A stretch of 64,000 bases of DNA. Origin: Hyphomonadaceae bacterium (GTDB lineage Bacteria > Pseudomonadota > Alphaproteobacteria > Caulobacterales > Aquidulcibacteraceae). The notes under the pieces were generated by a model. The model was given only the letters and a program-made list of their open reading frames with translations, was not told the DNA's origin and made no database searches. The DNA lies in the NCBI GenBank assembly GCA_016791425.1, contig JAEUMQ010000007.1, positions 372,001 to 436,000 of the forward strand. The letters are read 5' to 3'. A program made the translations under genes and the position numbers. Shown here piece after piece: positions 55,804-64,000 of this stretch (position 1 is the first letter of the stretch; every line of letters starts with the position of its first letter).

Positions 55804-56751
55804 TTAAATGGAGTTTTTGATCTTCGCGCGCGGGTGCGCAGCGCGATACGCGGAAGCGAGGCGCGCATTTTCTACGTCGGCGTATCGCGATGTCGTCGAA
55901 AGTGATTCGTGGCCGAGCAATTCCTGGATTGCGCGCAGATCGGCGCCGTGCGCGAGCAGATGTGTTGCGAACGCGTGGCGTAATGCGTGCGGCGTCGCCG
56001 ACGGCGGAAGTCCAAGCTGCGCGCGCAAGCGTTCCATCAGCTGCTGCACGATGCGCGGGCTGAGCGGCCCGCCCTGCGCGCCGCGGAAGAGCGCATCGTC
56101 CGCCGCCAGCGGATAAGGACAAAGCTCCGCGTATTTGCCGATCGCGTCTCGCACGGCGGGAAGAACGGGCGCCACGCGCTCCTTGCCGCCTTTACCCGAA
56201 ATGCGCACCGACTCCCCGATCGGCAGGTCGCCGCCTTTAAGCGAGAGCGCTTCGGAGATACGCAGGCCCGCGCCGTAAAGCAGCGTCAGCACCGCCGCGT
56301 CGCGCGCCTTGATCCAGCGTTCGCCTTGTCCGAGCCCCGCGATCGTCAGCGCGGCAAACGCGGCCTCTTCGCCGACGGGCCTTGGCAGCAAGGGCTTCAG
56401 GCGCGGTCCGCGCACGAGTCCAAGCCTTGCATCGCCGACGCCGTAGCGCCGTTCCACGAACGTTAGGAAATTCCGAATCGCGGCAAGCGCGCGCGCGATC
56501 GAGCGATCCCCGAGCGCGGCGTCGCCGCGTCGGCGATAGGCGAGATAGGCGCGCAGGTCCTTGGGTGAGAGCTCGCCGAGGTCGCTGATCGAAGCCGCAT
56601 GCCCAAGATGATCGGCGAGGAAGGCGAGGAAAGCGGCCGCATCGCGGCCATACGCTTCGAGCGTCCGTGGGCTTGATCGGCGCTCCAGCTTGAGGAAGTC
56701 GAGCCAGGCTTGCCGCCCGCTTTCCGCATCCTGCCTTTGCATCTCGCGCAT
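55804..56751 (-). CDS. xerC: tyrosine recombinase XerC/XerD
   Basis: This 315-residue recombinase has an N-terminal SAM-like core-binding domain (RSSPRTLEAYGRDAAAFLAFL) and a C-terminal catalytic domain with the first arginine in LYGAGLRISEALSL, the HALRHAFATHLLAHGADLR box and the nucleophile tyrosine in STTSRYADVENARL. It resolves chromosome dimers at dif with its partner, activated by FtsK. I call it XerC by resemblance; XerD cannot be excluded. Start alternatives are ATG 56751 and 56742. Confidence 0.85.
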   Translation of the reverse strand: MREMQRQDAESGRQAWLDFLKLERRSSPRTLEAYGRDAAAFLAFLADHLGHAASISDLGELSPKDLRAYLAYRRRGDAALGDRSIARALAAIRNFLTFVERRYGVGDARLGLVRGPRLKPLLPRPVGEEAAFAALTIAGLGQGERWIKARDAAVLTLLYGAGLRISEALSLKGGDLPIGESVRISGKGGKERVAPVLPAVRDAIGKYAELCPYPLAADDALFRGAQGGPLSPRIVQQLMERLRAQLGLPPSATPHALRHAFATHLLAHGADLRAIQELLGHESLSTTSRYADVENARLASAYRAAHPRAKIKNSI

Positions 56752-56872
56752 CGCGTCTGCCGATCGCAACGTCGATCGTTGCACATCATACGCATAGAAA
56801 TGTCCGATTGACGAATCCGGGGCGCAGAGCCGCACTCTTTCACACGCGCGCGAAGAAGATTATCTCCTGCAC

Positions 56873-59134
56873 ATGTCGAGTCGAACACGTCGCAGCACGC
56901 TCGCCGAGCGCCCGCCGACATTCGGCCTCTTCGAACCCCCCGAGTCGCGTTCAGGGGCGCGTTCCTTAACGAAACGTCGCGCGCGCGTGCTCCTGCCTTT
57001 GGCGCTGCCCGAACCGTTCGACTATCGCGTTCCCGCCGACATGGAGGTCGCGCCCGGCGATCACGTGATCGCGCCGGTGGGAACGCGCGATTATCTTGGC
57101 GTCGTCTGGTCCGTGGAGGAGAGCGAAGCTGCCGACAATCTCAAGGCGCTCATTGAGCGCCTGCCCGGTCCGCCGTTGCCGGCCAACACGCGCCGCTTCC
57201 TCGATTGGATGGCCCGCTACGTGGTCGCGCCGCCCGGCACGCTGCTGCGAATGATTGTCCGTTCCGCCGAGGCGCTGCTGGATCCGCCGACCATCACGCT
57301 CTTCGCGCCGTCCGATGCGCCCTTCGAAGGCAAGATGACCGACGCGCGCGCCGCTGTGCTGCGCGCCGCCGCCGAAGAGTCCGGCACGATGGCCGATCTT
57401 GCGCGCCGCGCCGACGTCAGCGCCGGCGTGGTGAAGGCGCTGGTGGAGCAGGGGGCCCTGCAGCGCATTCTGCGCAGCGAGGATCCGCCGTATCCCGAGC
57501 CCGATCTCGATCGCGAAGGCCAGACGCTGTCGCCCGATCAGGCGCGCGCCGCCGAAGCCATCAGGCAATCGATCGCCGCCGGCGGCTTCTCCGCCACGCT
57601 GCTCGACGGCGTCACCGGCTCGGGCAAGACCGAGGTCTATCTCGAAGCTGTCGCCGAAGCGCTACGCCGCGATCCCACCGCGCAGGCGCTCGTTCTTCTT
57701 CCTGAGATCGCGCTCACCCAGGCGGTGCTCGCACGCTTCGAGGCGCGCTTTGGCGTCAAGCCTGTCGAGTGGCACTCCGCCATCTCGCAGAAATCCCGCC
57801 GCCGCGCCTGGCGCGAGATCGCCGCGGGCCGCGCGCGGCTGATCGCCGGCGCCCGCTCCGCGCTCTTCCTTCCTTACCCGAACCTGAAGCTCATCGTGAT
57901 CGATGAAGAGCACGACGGCTCCTACAAGCAGGACGATGGCATCGCCTATCAGGCCCGCGACCTCGCCGTCGCCCGCGCCAAGATCGAAAATTGCGCCATT
58001 GTGCTCGCCAGCGCGACGCCTTCATTGGAAACGTTGCACAACGCGCTCACCGGCCGCTACGCGCACGTGAAGCTGCCCGCCCGCGTCGGCGCGGCCACGC
58101 TCCCCGATGTCGAGCTCGTGGACCTCCGCCTCGATCCGCCGGACAAGGGCGCCTGGCTCTCCCCGAAGCTCGTCCGCGCCATCGCCGAAACGCTCATACG
58201 CGGCGAGCAATCGCTGCTCTACATGAACCGCCGCGGCTACGCGCCGCTCACGCTCTGCCGCGCCTGCGGCGAGCGGATGCAATCGCCCGATACGCAAAGC
58301 TGGCTCGTCGAGCACAAATATTCCGGCCGCCTCGTCTGCCACCTCACCGGCTTCTCGATGCCGAAGCCGAAGGAATGCCCCAAGTGTCTCGCGCCGGATT
58401 CGTTCGTCTCCATCGGCCCCGGCGTCGAGCGCATCGAGGAGGAGATCCGCAATCATTTCCCCGATCAGCGCATCGAGGTCTTTTCCTCCGACACCGCCCC
58501 CAACGGGGAAGCGGTGCGCGCCATCGTCGAACGCATGGAGCAGGGCGAGATCGACATCCTCATCGGCACGCAGATCGTCGCCAAGGGTCATAACTTCCCG
58601 ATGCTCACTTTCGTCGGCGTCGTCGATGCTGATCTGGGTCTGAAAGGCGGCGACCTCCGCGCCGGCGAGCGCACGTTCCAGCTCGTCAGCCAGGTCGCCG
58701 GCCGCGCCGGCCGCGCCGAGCGCAAGGGCAGGGCGATGATCCAGACCTACGCCGCGGAGGAGCCCGTGATGCAGGCGCTCGCCGCAATGGATCGCGACGG
58801 CTTCCTCTCCGCGGAAGCCGACATGCGCAAGCTTGCCGGTATGCCGCCGTTCGGACGGCTAGGCGCCCTCATCGTCGCCGCGCCGAACGAAGCGCTCGCC
58901 AACGAATCCGCGCGCGCGCTCGGCGAAGCGGCGCCCAACGCCGACAAGGTCGATGTGTGGGGCCCCGCGCCCGCGCCGATCGCCGTCGTGCGCGGCCAGC
59001 ACCGCCGCCGCTTTCTGGTCCGCGCCGATCGCGAGGTGGACTTGTCCGCCTTCGTCGCCGCCTGGACGAGCCGGGTGAAGCTCCACTCCGCCGTCCGCCT
59101 GCAGATCGATATCGACCCCTACAGTTTCCTGTAG
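56873..59134 (+). CDS. priA: primosomal protein N' (replication restart helicase PriA)
   Basis: This 753-residue helicase has a 3'-DNA-binding domain, Walker A GVTGSGKT (246-253), DEEH (344-347), motif III ASATPSLE, and C-terminal IGTQIVAKGHNFPML and AGRAGRAERKGRAMIQT. It reloads DnaB at stalled forks. The zinc region keeps C462, C465, C502 and C505 and C489, but S471, T474 and T492 replace three cysteines. By alignment with E. coli PriA (436, 439, 445, 448, 463, 466, 476, 479, from memory) one of the two zinc sites is lost. The gene is divergent from xerC. Confidence 0.95.
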   Translation: MSSRTRRSTLAERPPTFGLFEPPESRSGARSLTKRRARVLLPLALPEPFDYRVPADMEVAPGDHVIAPVGTRDYLGVVWSVEESEAADNLKALIERLPGPPLPANTRRFLDWMARYVVAPPGTLLRMIVRSAEALLDPPTITLFAPSDAPFEGKMTDARAAVLRAAAEESGTMADLARRADVSAGVVKALVEQGALQRILRSEDPPYPEPDLDREGQTLSPDQARAAEAIRQSIAAGGFSATLLDGVTGSGKTEVYLEAVAEALRRDPTAQALVLLPEIALTQAVLARFEARFGVKPVEWHSAISQKSRRRAWREIAAGRARLIAGARSALFLPYPNLKLIVIDEEHDGSYKQDDGIAYQARDLAVARAKIENCAIVLASATPSLETLHNALTGRYAHVKLPARVGAATLPDVELVDLRLDPPDKGAWLSPKLVRAIAETLIRGEQSLLYMNRRGYAPLTLCRACGERMQSPDTQSWLVEHKYSGRLVCHLTGFSMPKPKECPKCLAPDSFVSIGPGVERIEEEIRNHFPDQRIEVFSSDTAPNGEAVRAIVERMEQGEIDILIGTQIVAKGHNFPMLTFVGVVDADLGLKGGDLRAGERTFQLVSQVAGRAGRAERKGRAMIQTYAAEEPVMQALAAMDRDGFLSAEADMRKLAGMPPFGRLGALIVAAPNEALANESARALGEAAPNADKVDVWGPAPAPIAVVRGQHRRRFLVRADREVDLSAFVAAWTSRVKLHSAVRLQIDIDPYSFL

Positions 59135-59153
59135 CTGCTGCTTTGCATGCGAA

Positions 59154-59190
59154 GGCGCCCTCCCTCCCCATTGAGGGGAGGGAGGGCGCC
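59154..59190. terminator. bidirectional terminator between priA and a lipoprotein gene
   Basis: GGCGCCCTCCCTCCCC (59154-59169) and GGGGAGGGAGGGCGCC (59175-59190) form a perfect 16-bp stem with a 5-nt loop between two convergent genes. There is no T-run, so it may act as a repeat-derived terminator. Confidence 0.7.
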
Positions 59191-59212
59191 CTCATGCTGC
59201 TTCTCTGAAGTT

Positions 59213-59824
59213 TCAGCGCGTGAACGTGAACCGCGCGCATACGTCGCTTTCGTTCGCCGGCCACGTGCTCGGGTCGGGGTGCGACTCCGGATCAACGGGA
59301 AAGCCGTTCCCCTTGATCGCCGCCATCCGCACCTCGCGCTCGCCCCACACCGCCACGAGTGAGTTCCACTCCGCGTCGGGGCACAGGCTCGGCGCATCGC
59401 CAGGCTGGTTTTCCCAGCGCGCGTAGAGCGTCGGGCGTGCATCGCCTTGCAGCCCCATCAGCCGCGCCAGCGGTCCGCCCGCCGATTGCGCCATCAGCGC
59501 ATAGGGCGCGTGGTTACTCTCCTCGAAGATGATGCTGCCGCCGCTTCTGGCGACGTTGAGCGTGAGCCACACGGGCGGCTCCTCGACGTCCGTCATCGTG
59601 TGGATCGTGGCGCGCACATCGCCGATCGCGGCCTGCGTGGCCGCATCTCCTGCCGAGAGTTCGATCACCTGCGTCGTGTGCGGATCGTCGCCTCCGCCCG
59701 CGAGCGTCGGCGGGTAGGGCGCCGCGTCCGATGTCGGCGCCTCCGAGGAAGGCTGCGGCGGCGCCTCTTGCGCGCACGCGCCGAGCGCGAAGGTCATCAG
59801 AATGATCCAAACGAAAGTCCGCAC
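59213..59824 (-). CDS. hypothetical lipoprotein
   Basis: This 203-residue protein starts at GTG 59824 (RTFVWIILMTFALGACAQEA) with a lipobox, then a Pro/Ser-rich linker. The mature part has AGGPLARLMGLQGDARPTLYARW, SLCPDAEWNSLVAVWG and a C-terminal CARFTF. It echoes the lipoprotein at 42224, possibly a distant paralog. AGGGGGG upstream supports the GTG start. Function unknown. Confidence 0.75.
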   Translation of the reverse strand: MRTFVWIILMTFALGACAQEAPPQPSSEAPTSDAAPYPPTLAGGGDDPHTTQVIELSAGDAATQAAIGDVRATIHTMTDVEEPPVWLTLNVARSGGSIIFEESNHAPYALMAQSAGGPLARLMGLQGDARPTLYARWENQPGDAPSLCPDAEWNSLVAVWGEREVRMAAIKGNGFPVDPESHPDPSTWPANESDVCARFTFTR

Positions 59825-59907
59825 CGCGAGTCCCCCCTCTGGACGCCGCCCCCTATTGACCTTGCGCCGGGCATGGGGCGTGTCCGCGCCCGGAGACATA
59901 CCCGACC

Positions 59908-60684
59908 ATGGACCTTCTCGCCCAGCCTGCCTTTTGGCTCAGCCTCACCGCGCTGACCTTTCTCGAGATCGTCCTCGGGATCGACAATCTGCTCTTCGTC
60001 TCCATCGCCGTCGCCAAGCTGAAGGGAGTCGAGCAGCGCCGCGCGCGCCGCTACGGTGTGTGGGGCGCGATGGTGCTCCGCATCCTGATGCTTTCCGGAA
60101 TCTTCTGGATCATCCAGCTCGACGAAAGCCCGCTTTTCCACCTGCCTGACGCCTGGGCGCTCATTTTGGGTGAGGCGGACGCGCATGCCCGCGAGGAATT
60201 CCTGGCCTTCACCCTGAAGGACCTGATCCTGCTCGGCGGCGGTCTCTTCTTGCTGGTGAAAGGCACTCAGGAGATCCACACCTCCGTCCAAGGCGCGCAC
60301 CACGAGGAGGCGCAGGCCAAGAGCGGCTTTCGCGACGTCCTCATCCAGCTGACGGTGATCAACATCGTCTTTTCGCTCGACAGCGTGATCACCGCGGTCG
60401 GCCTCACCACAATTCTCACTGTGATGATCCTGGCCGTGATCTTGTCGACGCTGGTCATGGCGCTCGCCGCGCAGCCGCTCGCCGACTACATCGAGCGTCA
60501 TCCGACGATGAAGATGCTCGCGCTTGCTTTCATTCTCTTGGTTGGCGTGGCTTTGGTCGCCGACGGCGCCGGATTTCACATCCCGCGCGGCTATCTATAC
60601 TTCGCGATCGCGTTCTCGCTGGCCGTGGAGCTGCTCAATATCCGGACGCGGGAGCGTTCATCCGGGCCGGCGACCGGACAATGA
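59908..60684 (+). CDS. TerC family integral membrane protein
   Basis: This 258-residue protein has about seven transmembrane helices and the paired TerC motifs LEIVLGIDNLLFVSIAVAKL and NIVFSLDSVITAVGLTTIL with conserved aspartates, related by an internal duplication. Family members move metal ions, with manganese export known for Alx/MeeF types. Which ion here is not clear. The gene is divergent from the lipoprotein at 59213-59824. Confidence 0.9.
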   Translation: MDLLAQPAFWLSLTALTFLEIVLGIDNLLFVSIAVAKLKGVEQRRARRYGVWGAMVLRILMLSGIFWIIQLDESPLFHLPDAWALILGEADAHAREEFLAFTLKDLILLGGGLFLLVKGTQEIHTSVQGAHHEEAQAKSGFRDVLIQLTVINIVFSLDSVITAVGLTTILTVMILAVILSTLVMALAAQPLADYIERHPTMKMLALAFILLVGVALVADGAGFHIPRGYLYFAIAFSLAVELLNIRTRERSSGPATGQ

Positions 60685-60752
60685 ACGGATATTAACTTCG
60701 GAATACTGCGCCGACCTTCGGCGAATACTTGTCGCTAACATCAGGTAAACAC

Positions 60753-61286
60753 TCAGCCTTCCGGCGCGTGATCGCCGCAGCTGTCCGCGCCCCAGAGGTC
60801 TTCCGCCTGGGTCCAGCCGGAGCGTCCCGCGACCGCGATGTAACGCCATCCGTCCCGACAGGCTTCCAGCCGCCCGACCACGCCGCGCTCGAGATAGGCC
60901 ACGATCCGCGCATCGCCGCGCGGCCATTGCCGGAGCGGCGCGCTCCCCAGCCGCCCGCCGCGCACATAGGCGGTGCGCTTGTTCTCCAGCTGCCCGGAAT
61001 GCACCCAGGAGACCGCGCCGTCGGGGTCCCGCACCCGCCGCCATGGCCCGCTCTCGGCGGTGACCAGCAGCGGCAGCCCGGCCCGCTGATAGACCCAGTC
61101 CACCCGGTGCTCCACGCCGGGGCCGCGCCGCGCGTTGGCCCGGTCGCTCTTGAGCGAGACATAGCGCGGCACTGGCAGCCCCGAATCAGGCCCCACGATC
61201 GGCGCCTCCGCCGAAACGGGGAGGGCGGTGAGGCAGGCGGCAAGGCCGAGGACAACGAAAGCGAGCGCGGCGCGGCGCATTTTCAT
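60753..61286 (-). CDS. secreted bacterial SH3 domain protein
   Basis: This 177-residue protein has a signal peptide (MKMRRAALAFVVLGLAACLTA, then ALPVSAEA) and two SH3-like repeats: RYVSLKSDRANARRGPGVEHRVDWVYQRAGLPLLV and GDARIVAYLERGVVGRLEACRDGWRYIAV. The domains probably bind peptidoglycan or peptides in the periplasm. The lone Cys in the signal is not in a clear lipobox. It is divergent from the hydroxyacid dehydrogenase. Confidence 0.85.
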   Translation of the reverse strand: MKMRRAALAFVVLGLAACLTALPVSAEAPIVGPDSGLPVPRYVSLKSDRANARRGPGVEHRVDWVYQRAGLPLLVTAESGPWRRVRDPDGAVSWVHSGQLENKRTAYVRGGRLGSAPLRQWPRGDARIVAYLERGVVGRLEACRDGWRYIAVAGRSGWTQAEDLWGADSCGDHAPEG

Positions 61287-61428
61287 GCTGGGCTCCCGGG
61301 GAGGGACCTTGCATGTGTGCATCGCGCGGCGTGTACGCCGAATTAAGCGGCGCCGCCTTTCGCCTGCCTCGCCGCCTTGTTAGACACCCCGAACGGTCGC
61401 CGACTCTCCCCTTAGCGCTGTCACGAGC

Positions 61429-62415
61429 ATGAACGCCAAGAAGCTCAAGATCGTCGTTACCCGAAAGCTGCCCGATCCGGTCGAGACGCGGATGCGGGAG
61501 CTGTTCGACGCCGAGCTTAACGAGGCCGACGCGGCCATGAACGCCGAGGCCCTTGTCGCCGCGATGAGCCGCGCCGACGTGCTCGTCCCCACCGTCACCG
61601 ACCGGCTCGATTCGCGCCTTCTGGCGCGCGCCGGCGAGCGCTTGAAGCTCATCGCCCAGTTCGGCGCCGGCGTGGACAATATCGACGTCGCGACCGCCGT
61701 GCAGCGCGGCATCACCATCACCAACACGCCCGGCGTCCTCACCGAGGACACTGCGGATATGACCATGGCGCTCATCCTCGCCGTGCCGCGCCGCATCGTC
61801 GAAGGCGTGAAGATCATCGAGGCCGACCAGTTCACCGGCTGGAGCCCGACCTGGCTTCTCGGGCGTCGCGTTGGCGGCAAGCGCCTCGGCATTATCGGCA
61901 TGGGCCGCATCGGCCAGGCCGTCGCGCGCCGCGCCAAGGCGTTCGGCTTGCAGATCCACTACCACAATCGCCGCCGCGTCTCCGCCGCCATCGAGGAAGA
62001 GCTCGAGGCGACGTACTGGGAAAGCCTCGATCAGATGCTCGCGCGCATGGACATCGTGAGCGTCAATTGCCCGCACACGCCCGCGACCTATCATCTGCTC
62101 TCCGCGCGCCGCCTCGCGCTCTTAAAGCCGCACGCGTACATCGTGAACACCGCGCGCGGCGAGGTGATCGATGAATCCGCGCTCGCGCGGATGCTGGAGA
62201 AGAAGGAGCTCGCCGGCGCCGGCCTCGACGTGTTCGAGCACGAGCCCGCGATCAATCCGAAGCTGAAGAAGCTCCCGAACGTGGTGCTCCTGCCGCACAT
62301 GGGGTCAGCCACGCTCGAAGGCCGCATCGACATGGGCGAGAAGGTCATCATCAACATCAAGACGTTCGCCGACGGCCACAAGCCGCCCGATCGCGTCATC
62401 CCCTCGATGCTCTGA
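61429..62415 (+). CDS. D-2-hydroxyacid dehydrogenase (glyoxylate/hydroxypyruvate reductase-like)
   Basis: This 328-residue enzyme has the NAD-binding GIIGMGRIGQAVARRAKAFG, the arginine in VNTARGEVIDE, the glutamate in VFEHEPAINP and the catalytic histidine in LLPHMGSATLE. The N-terminus includes FGAGVDNIDVATA. It reduces a 2-oxoacid such as glyoxylate or hydroxypyruvate; the real substrate is inferred. A single ATG at 61429 starts the frame. Confidence 0.9.
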   Translation: MNAKKLKIVVTRKLPDPVETRMRELFDAELNEADAAMNAEALVAAMSRADVLVPTVTDRLDSRLLARAGERLKLIAQFGAGVDNIDVATAVQRGITITNTPGVLTEDTADMTMALILAVPRRIVEGVKIIEADQFTGWSPTWLLGRRVGGKRLGIIGMGRIGQAVARRAKAFGLQIHYHNRRRVSAAIEEELEATYWESLDQMLARMDIVSVNCPHTPATYHLLSARRLALLKPHAYIVNTARGEVIDESALARMLEKKELAGAGLDVFEHEPAINPKLKKLPNVVLLPHMGSATLEGRIDMGEKVIINIKTFADGHKPPDRVIPSML

Positions 62416-62586
62416 GCGGCGCTAAAGCGACCGGAGGGCGCGCAATAGCCATTCCCGAGGAAGCAAAACGGTTCTCAAGCCCGCGCCGCGCTTGTGAGCC
62501 GAAGAACTTCGCATAAGGATCGTCCTCGGCGCGCCTGCTCCGATAAGCAGCAGCTGAACAAGACGCCGACTGGGGGGAATGCCAGG

Positions 62587-63939
62587 ATGGCGGCCAAATC
62601 CATGACCTTCAGCGAGGCGCTGTCCGGCGCGCCGATGCGCGCCTTCCAGTGGGCGACCGTCGCCGTCTGCATGCTGGTGCTGGTCAGCGACGGCGTCGAT
62701 ATGCAGCTGCTCGGCATCGTCGCGCCGCTGGTGATCGCCGATTTCGGCGTCGATCGCGCCACGTTCGGCGTCGCGATGAGCGCAGCCCTTGTGGGCTTCG
62801 GCCTCGGCGCCTGGGCCGGCGGCTGGCTCGGAGACACGATCGGCCGGCGCTACACGCTGGCGATCGCCGCACTCGTGTTCGCGCTCGCCACAGTCGCCGC
62901 GAGCCTTTCCGACAGCGTCTGGACGCTGGCGCTCTGGCGACTGGTCGGCGGCCTCGGTTTCGGCGCCGCCTATGCCAATTCGCTGGCGCTGGCGAGCGAG
63001 TGGGTTCCGGAGCGATTGCGGCCGGTCACCGTCAGCACGCTCTCGGTCGGCACGCCGATCGGCGGAACCGTGGTCGGTTGGCTCGGCCCAAATCTCGCGG
63101 CGAGCTACGGCTGGCAAGGCGCTTTCGTGGCGTTCGGCATCGCGACGTTGCTGCTGGTCGTGATCGTGCTCGCGGTGCTGCGCGACAGCCCGTCCTTTCT
63201 CCTGACGCGAGGCAAGCCGGAGCAGGCCGCGCGCGCGGCGCGCCGCGTGCTCAAGGACGATGTCGCGCTCGCGCCCGAGCCGCACGCCGCCGATGCCGGC
63301 GACGGCAAATCGATCGGCGTCCTGCACGCCAGCAACTTCCGGCTCAATCTCGGCGTCGGGTTGGGGTTCACGGCCGCAGCGTTCGTCGCCTACGCCATCC
63401 TGAACTGGTCGACGACGTTCCTCACCGCTTCGGGATTCACACTGCCGCAGGCGGGCGGCGCCGTGGCGGTGGCCGGCATCACGTCGATGCTTGGATCGGT
63501 GGCGGCGGGCGTCTTTGCGCGTCGCTTCGGGTCGCGCCGAGTCATGATCGCGCTCGGGATCATCCTCCTGGCGATCCTGGCCGCGCTGGCGTTCGTTGTG
63601 GAGACGCTGCCCGCGGCGCCTGACGATAATGAACGCCTGCTCGCGGTTTCGCTGATCGGCGCCGCCGGCGCCGCGTTCAGCGCCAGCATCGCGGCGATGT
63701 ACGTGGTCATGGTGGCCGGCTATCCCCAATCGTGCCGCTCCGCCGGCATCGGCTTCGGCATATTCACCAGCCGCGTTGGCGCGGTCGGCGCGAGCGGCTT
63801 GGGCGGCGCGCTCCTCGATCTGGGCGCAGGCAGCGTGGCGCCATTCTTCGCGGTTCTGGCGGTCGCCGCCGTGCTGGTGGCGATCTCGGCGCTGATCATC
63901 GACCGCCACGTGCGGCCCTCGCCGCCGGCTAAGGGCTAA
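62587..63939 (+). CDS. MFS transporter, aromatic acid:H+ symporter-like
   Basis: This 450-residue protein has twelve predicted helices in two halves. The loop 2-3 motif GWLGDTIGRRYTLAIA and the DGVDMQLLGIVAPLVIADF helix are typical of the AAHS subfamily that imports aromatic or small organic acids. The substrate is not predictable. The ATG at 62587 is favoured over an in-frame upstream ATG because the added leader is charged. The luciferase-like gene starts 5 bp after its stop. Confidence 0.88.
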   Translation: MAAKSMTFSEALSGAPMRAFQWATVAVCMLVLVSDGVDMQLLGIVAPLVIADFGVDRATFGVAMSAALVGFGLGAWAGGWLGDTIGRRYTLAIAALVFALATVAASLSDSVWTLALWRLVGGLGFGAAYANSLALASEWVPERLRPVTVSTLSVGTPIGGTVVGWLGPNLAASYGWQGAFVAFGIATLLLVVIVLAVLRDSPSFLLTRGKPEQAARAARRVLKDDVALAPEPHAADAGDGKSIGVLHASNFRLNLGVGLGFTAAAFVAYAILNWSTTFLTASGFTLPQAGGAVAVAGITSMLGSVAAGVFARRFGSRRVMIALGIILLAILAALAFVVETLPAAPDDNERLLAVSLIGAAGAAFSASIAAMYVVMVAGYPQSCRSAGIGFGIFTSRVGAVGASGLGGALLDLGAGSVAPFFAVLAVAAVLVAISALIIDRHVRPSPPAKG

Positions 63940-63943
63940 GACC

Positions 63944-64000
63944 ATGCAGTTCGGCGTCTTCGACCATCTCGACTTCTCCGGCGAGCCGTTCGCGGAGCAG
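63944..64000 (+). CDS. luciferase-like flavin monooxygenase (5' end only)
   Basis: The frame begins MQFGVFDHLDFSGEPFAEQ and runs off the window. The N-terminal FGVFDHLD pattern is typical of bacterial luciferase-like (LLM-class) FMN oxidoreductases. It probably forms an operon with the MFS transporter, which hints that the pair imports and oxidises an organic substrate. Confidence 0.7.
   Translation, partial: MQFGVFDHLDFSGEPFAEQ

Overview
This 64 kb window is high-GC, gene-dense chromosomal DNA from an alphaproteobacterium, most likely in or near the Caulobacterales/Hyphomonadaceae. The evidence is the gene set and order: an ftsK-lolA-xthA run, fabA-fabB with fabI close by, the rimP-nusA-ylxR-infB-rbfA-truB-rpsO-pnp operon, a CnoX-type thioredoxin followed by LON-domain, Trm112 and DUF971 genes, and the intergenic palindromic elements. 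The placement is an inference from content; there is no rRNA operon to confirm it.

Layout. 1-6.3 kb: a truncated thiamine-phosphate-synthase-like gene, yggS, an OmpR-type response regulator, then a minus-strand run of a DUF885 lipoprotein, a TPR/aspartyl-hydroxylase protein and xthA. 6.3-13.5 kb: a possible small RNA, lolA, a hipBA toxin-antitoxin pair of visibly lower GC, ftsK and amtB. 13.7-25.5 kb: a ubiquinone-type hydroxylase, an unrecognised membrane protein, a histidine kinase, a minus-strand redox/quality-control cluster (cnoX, LON domain, Trm112, DUF971, glutathione peroxidase), ProX, DUF6065, tRNA-Gly(GCC), an esterase and an AAA ATPase. 25.5-35.4 kb: a Pif1-like helicase, tannase, OpgC-like protein, cytochrome c, a PLP sulfur enzyme, aldehyde dehydrogenase and trmB. 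35.5-47 kb: the translation/transcription operon, with asd between nusA and ylxR and a lipoprotein between infB and rbfA. 47-53 kb: fabI with two tiny membrane proteins, a YqjI-like PadR regulator with DUF2218, then fabB-fabA. 53-64 kb: lpdA, a GNAT acetyltransferase, a histone-H1-like protein, a Xer recombinase, priA, terC, an SH3 protein, a hydroxyacid dehydrogenase, an MFS transporter and the start of a luciferase-like monooxygenase.

Most genes are housekeeping. The clearest unusual signals are: five evenly spaced palindromes (consensus GTTCCCGNNCGGGAAC, centres 39-42 bp apart) in front of hipBA, which separates ftsK from lolA; a trmB gene carrying about 45 codons of hairpin repeat in frame just before its SAM motif; a PriA lacking three of the four cysteines of one zinc site; paired TTAG repeats bounded by a perfect 12-bp inverted repeat between a Pif1-like helicase and an AAA ATPase; a copy of the pnp 3' end on the tail of a membrane protein gene; a candidate small RNA with its own promoter and terminator; and microproteins translationally coupled to fabI. 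I saw no CRISPR array, insertion sequence, prophage or replication origin.
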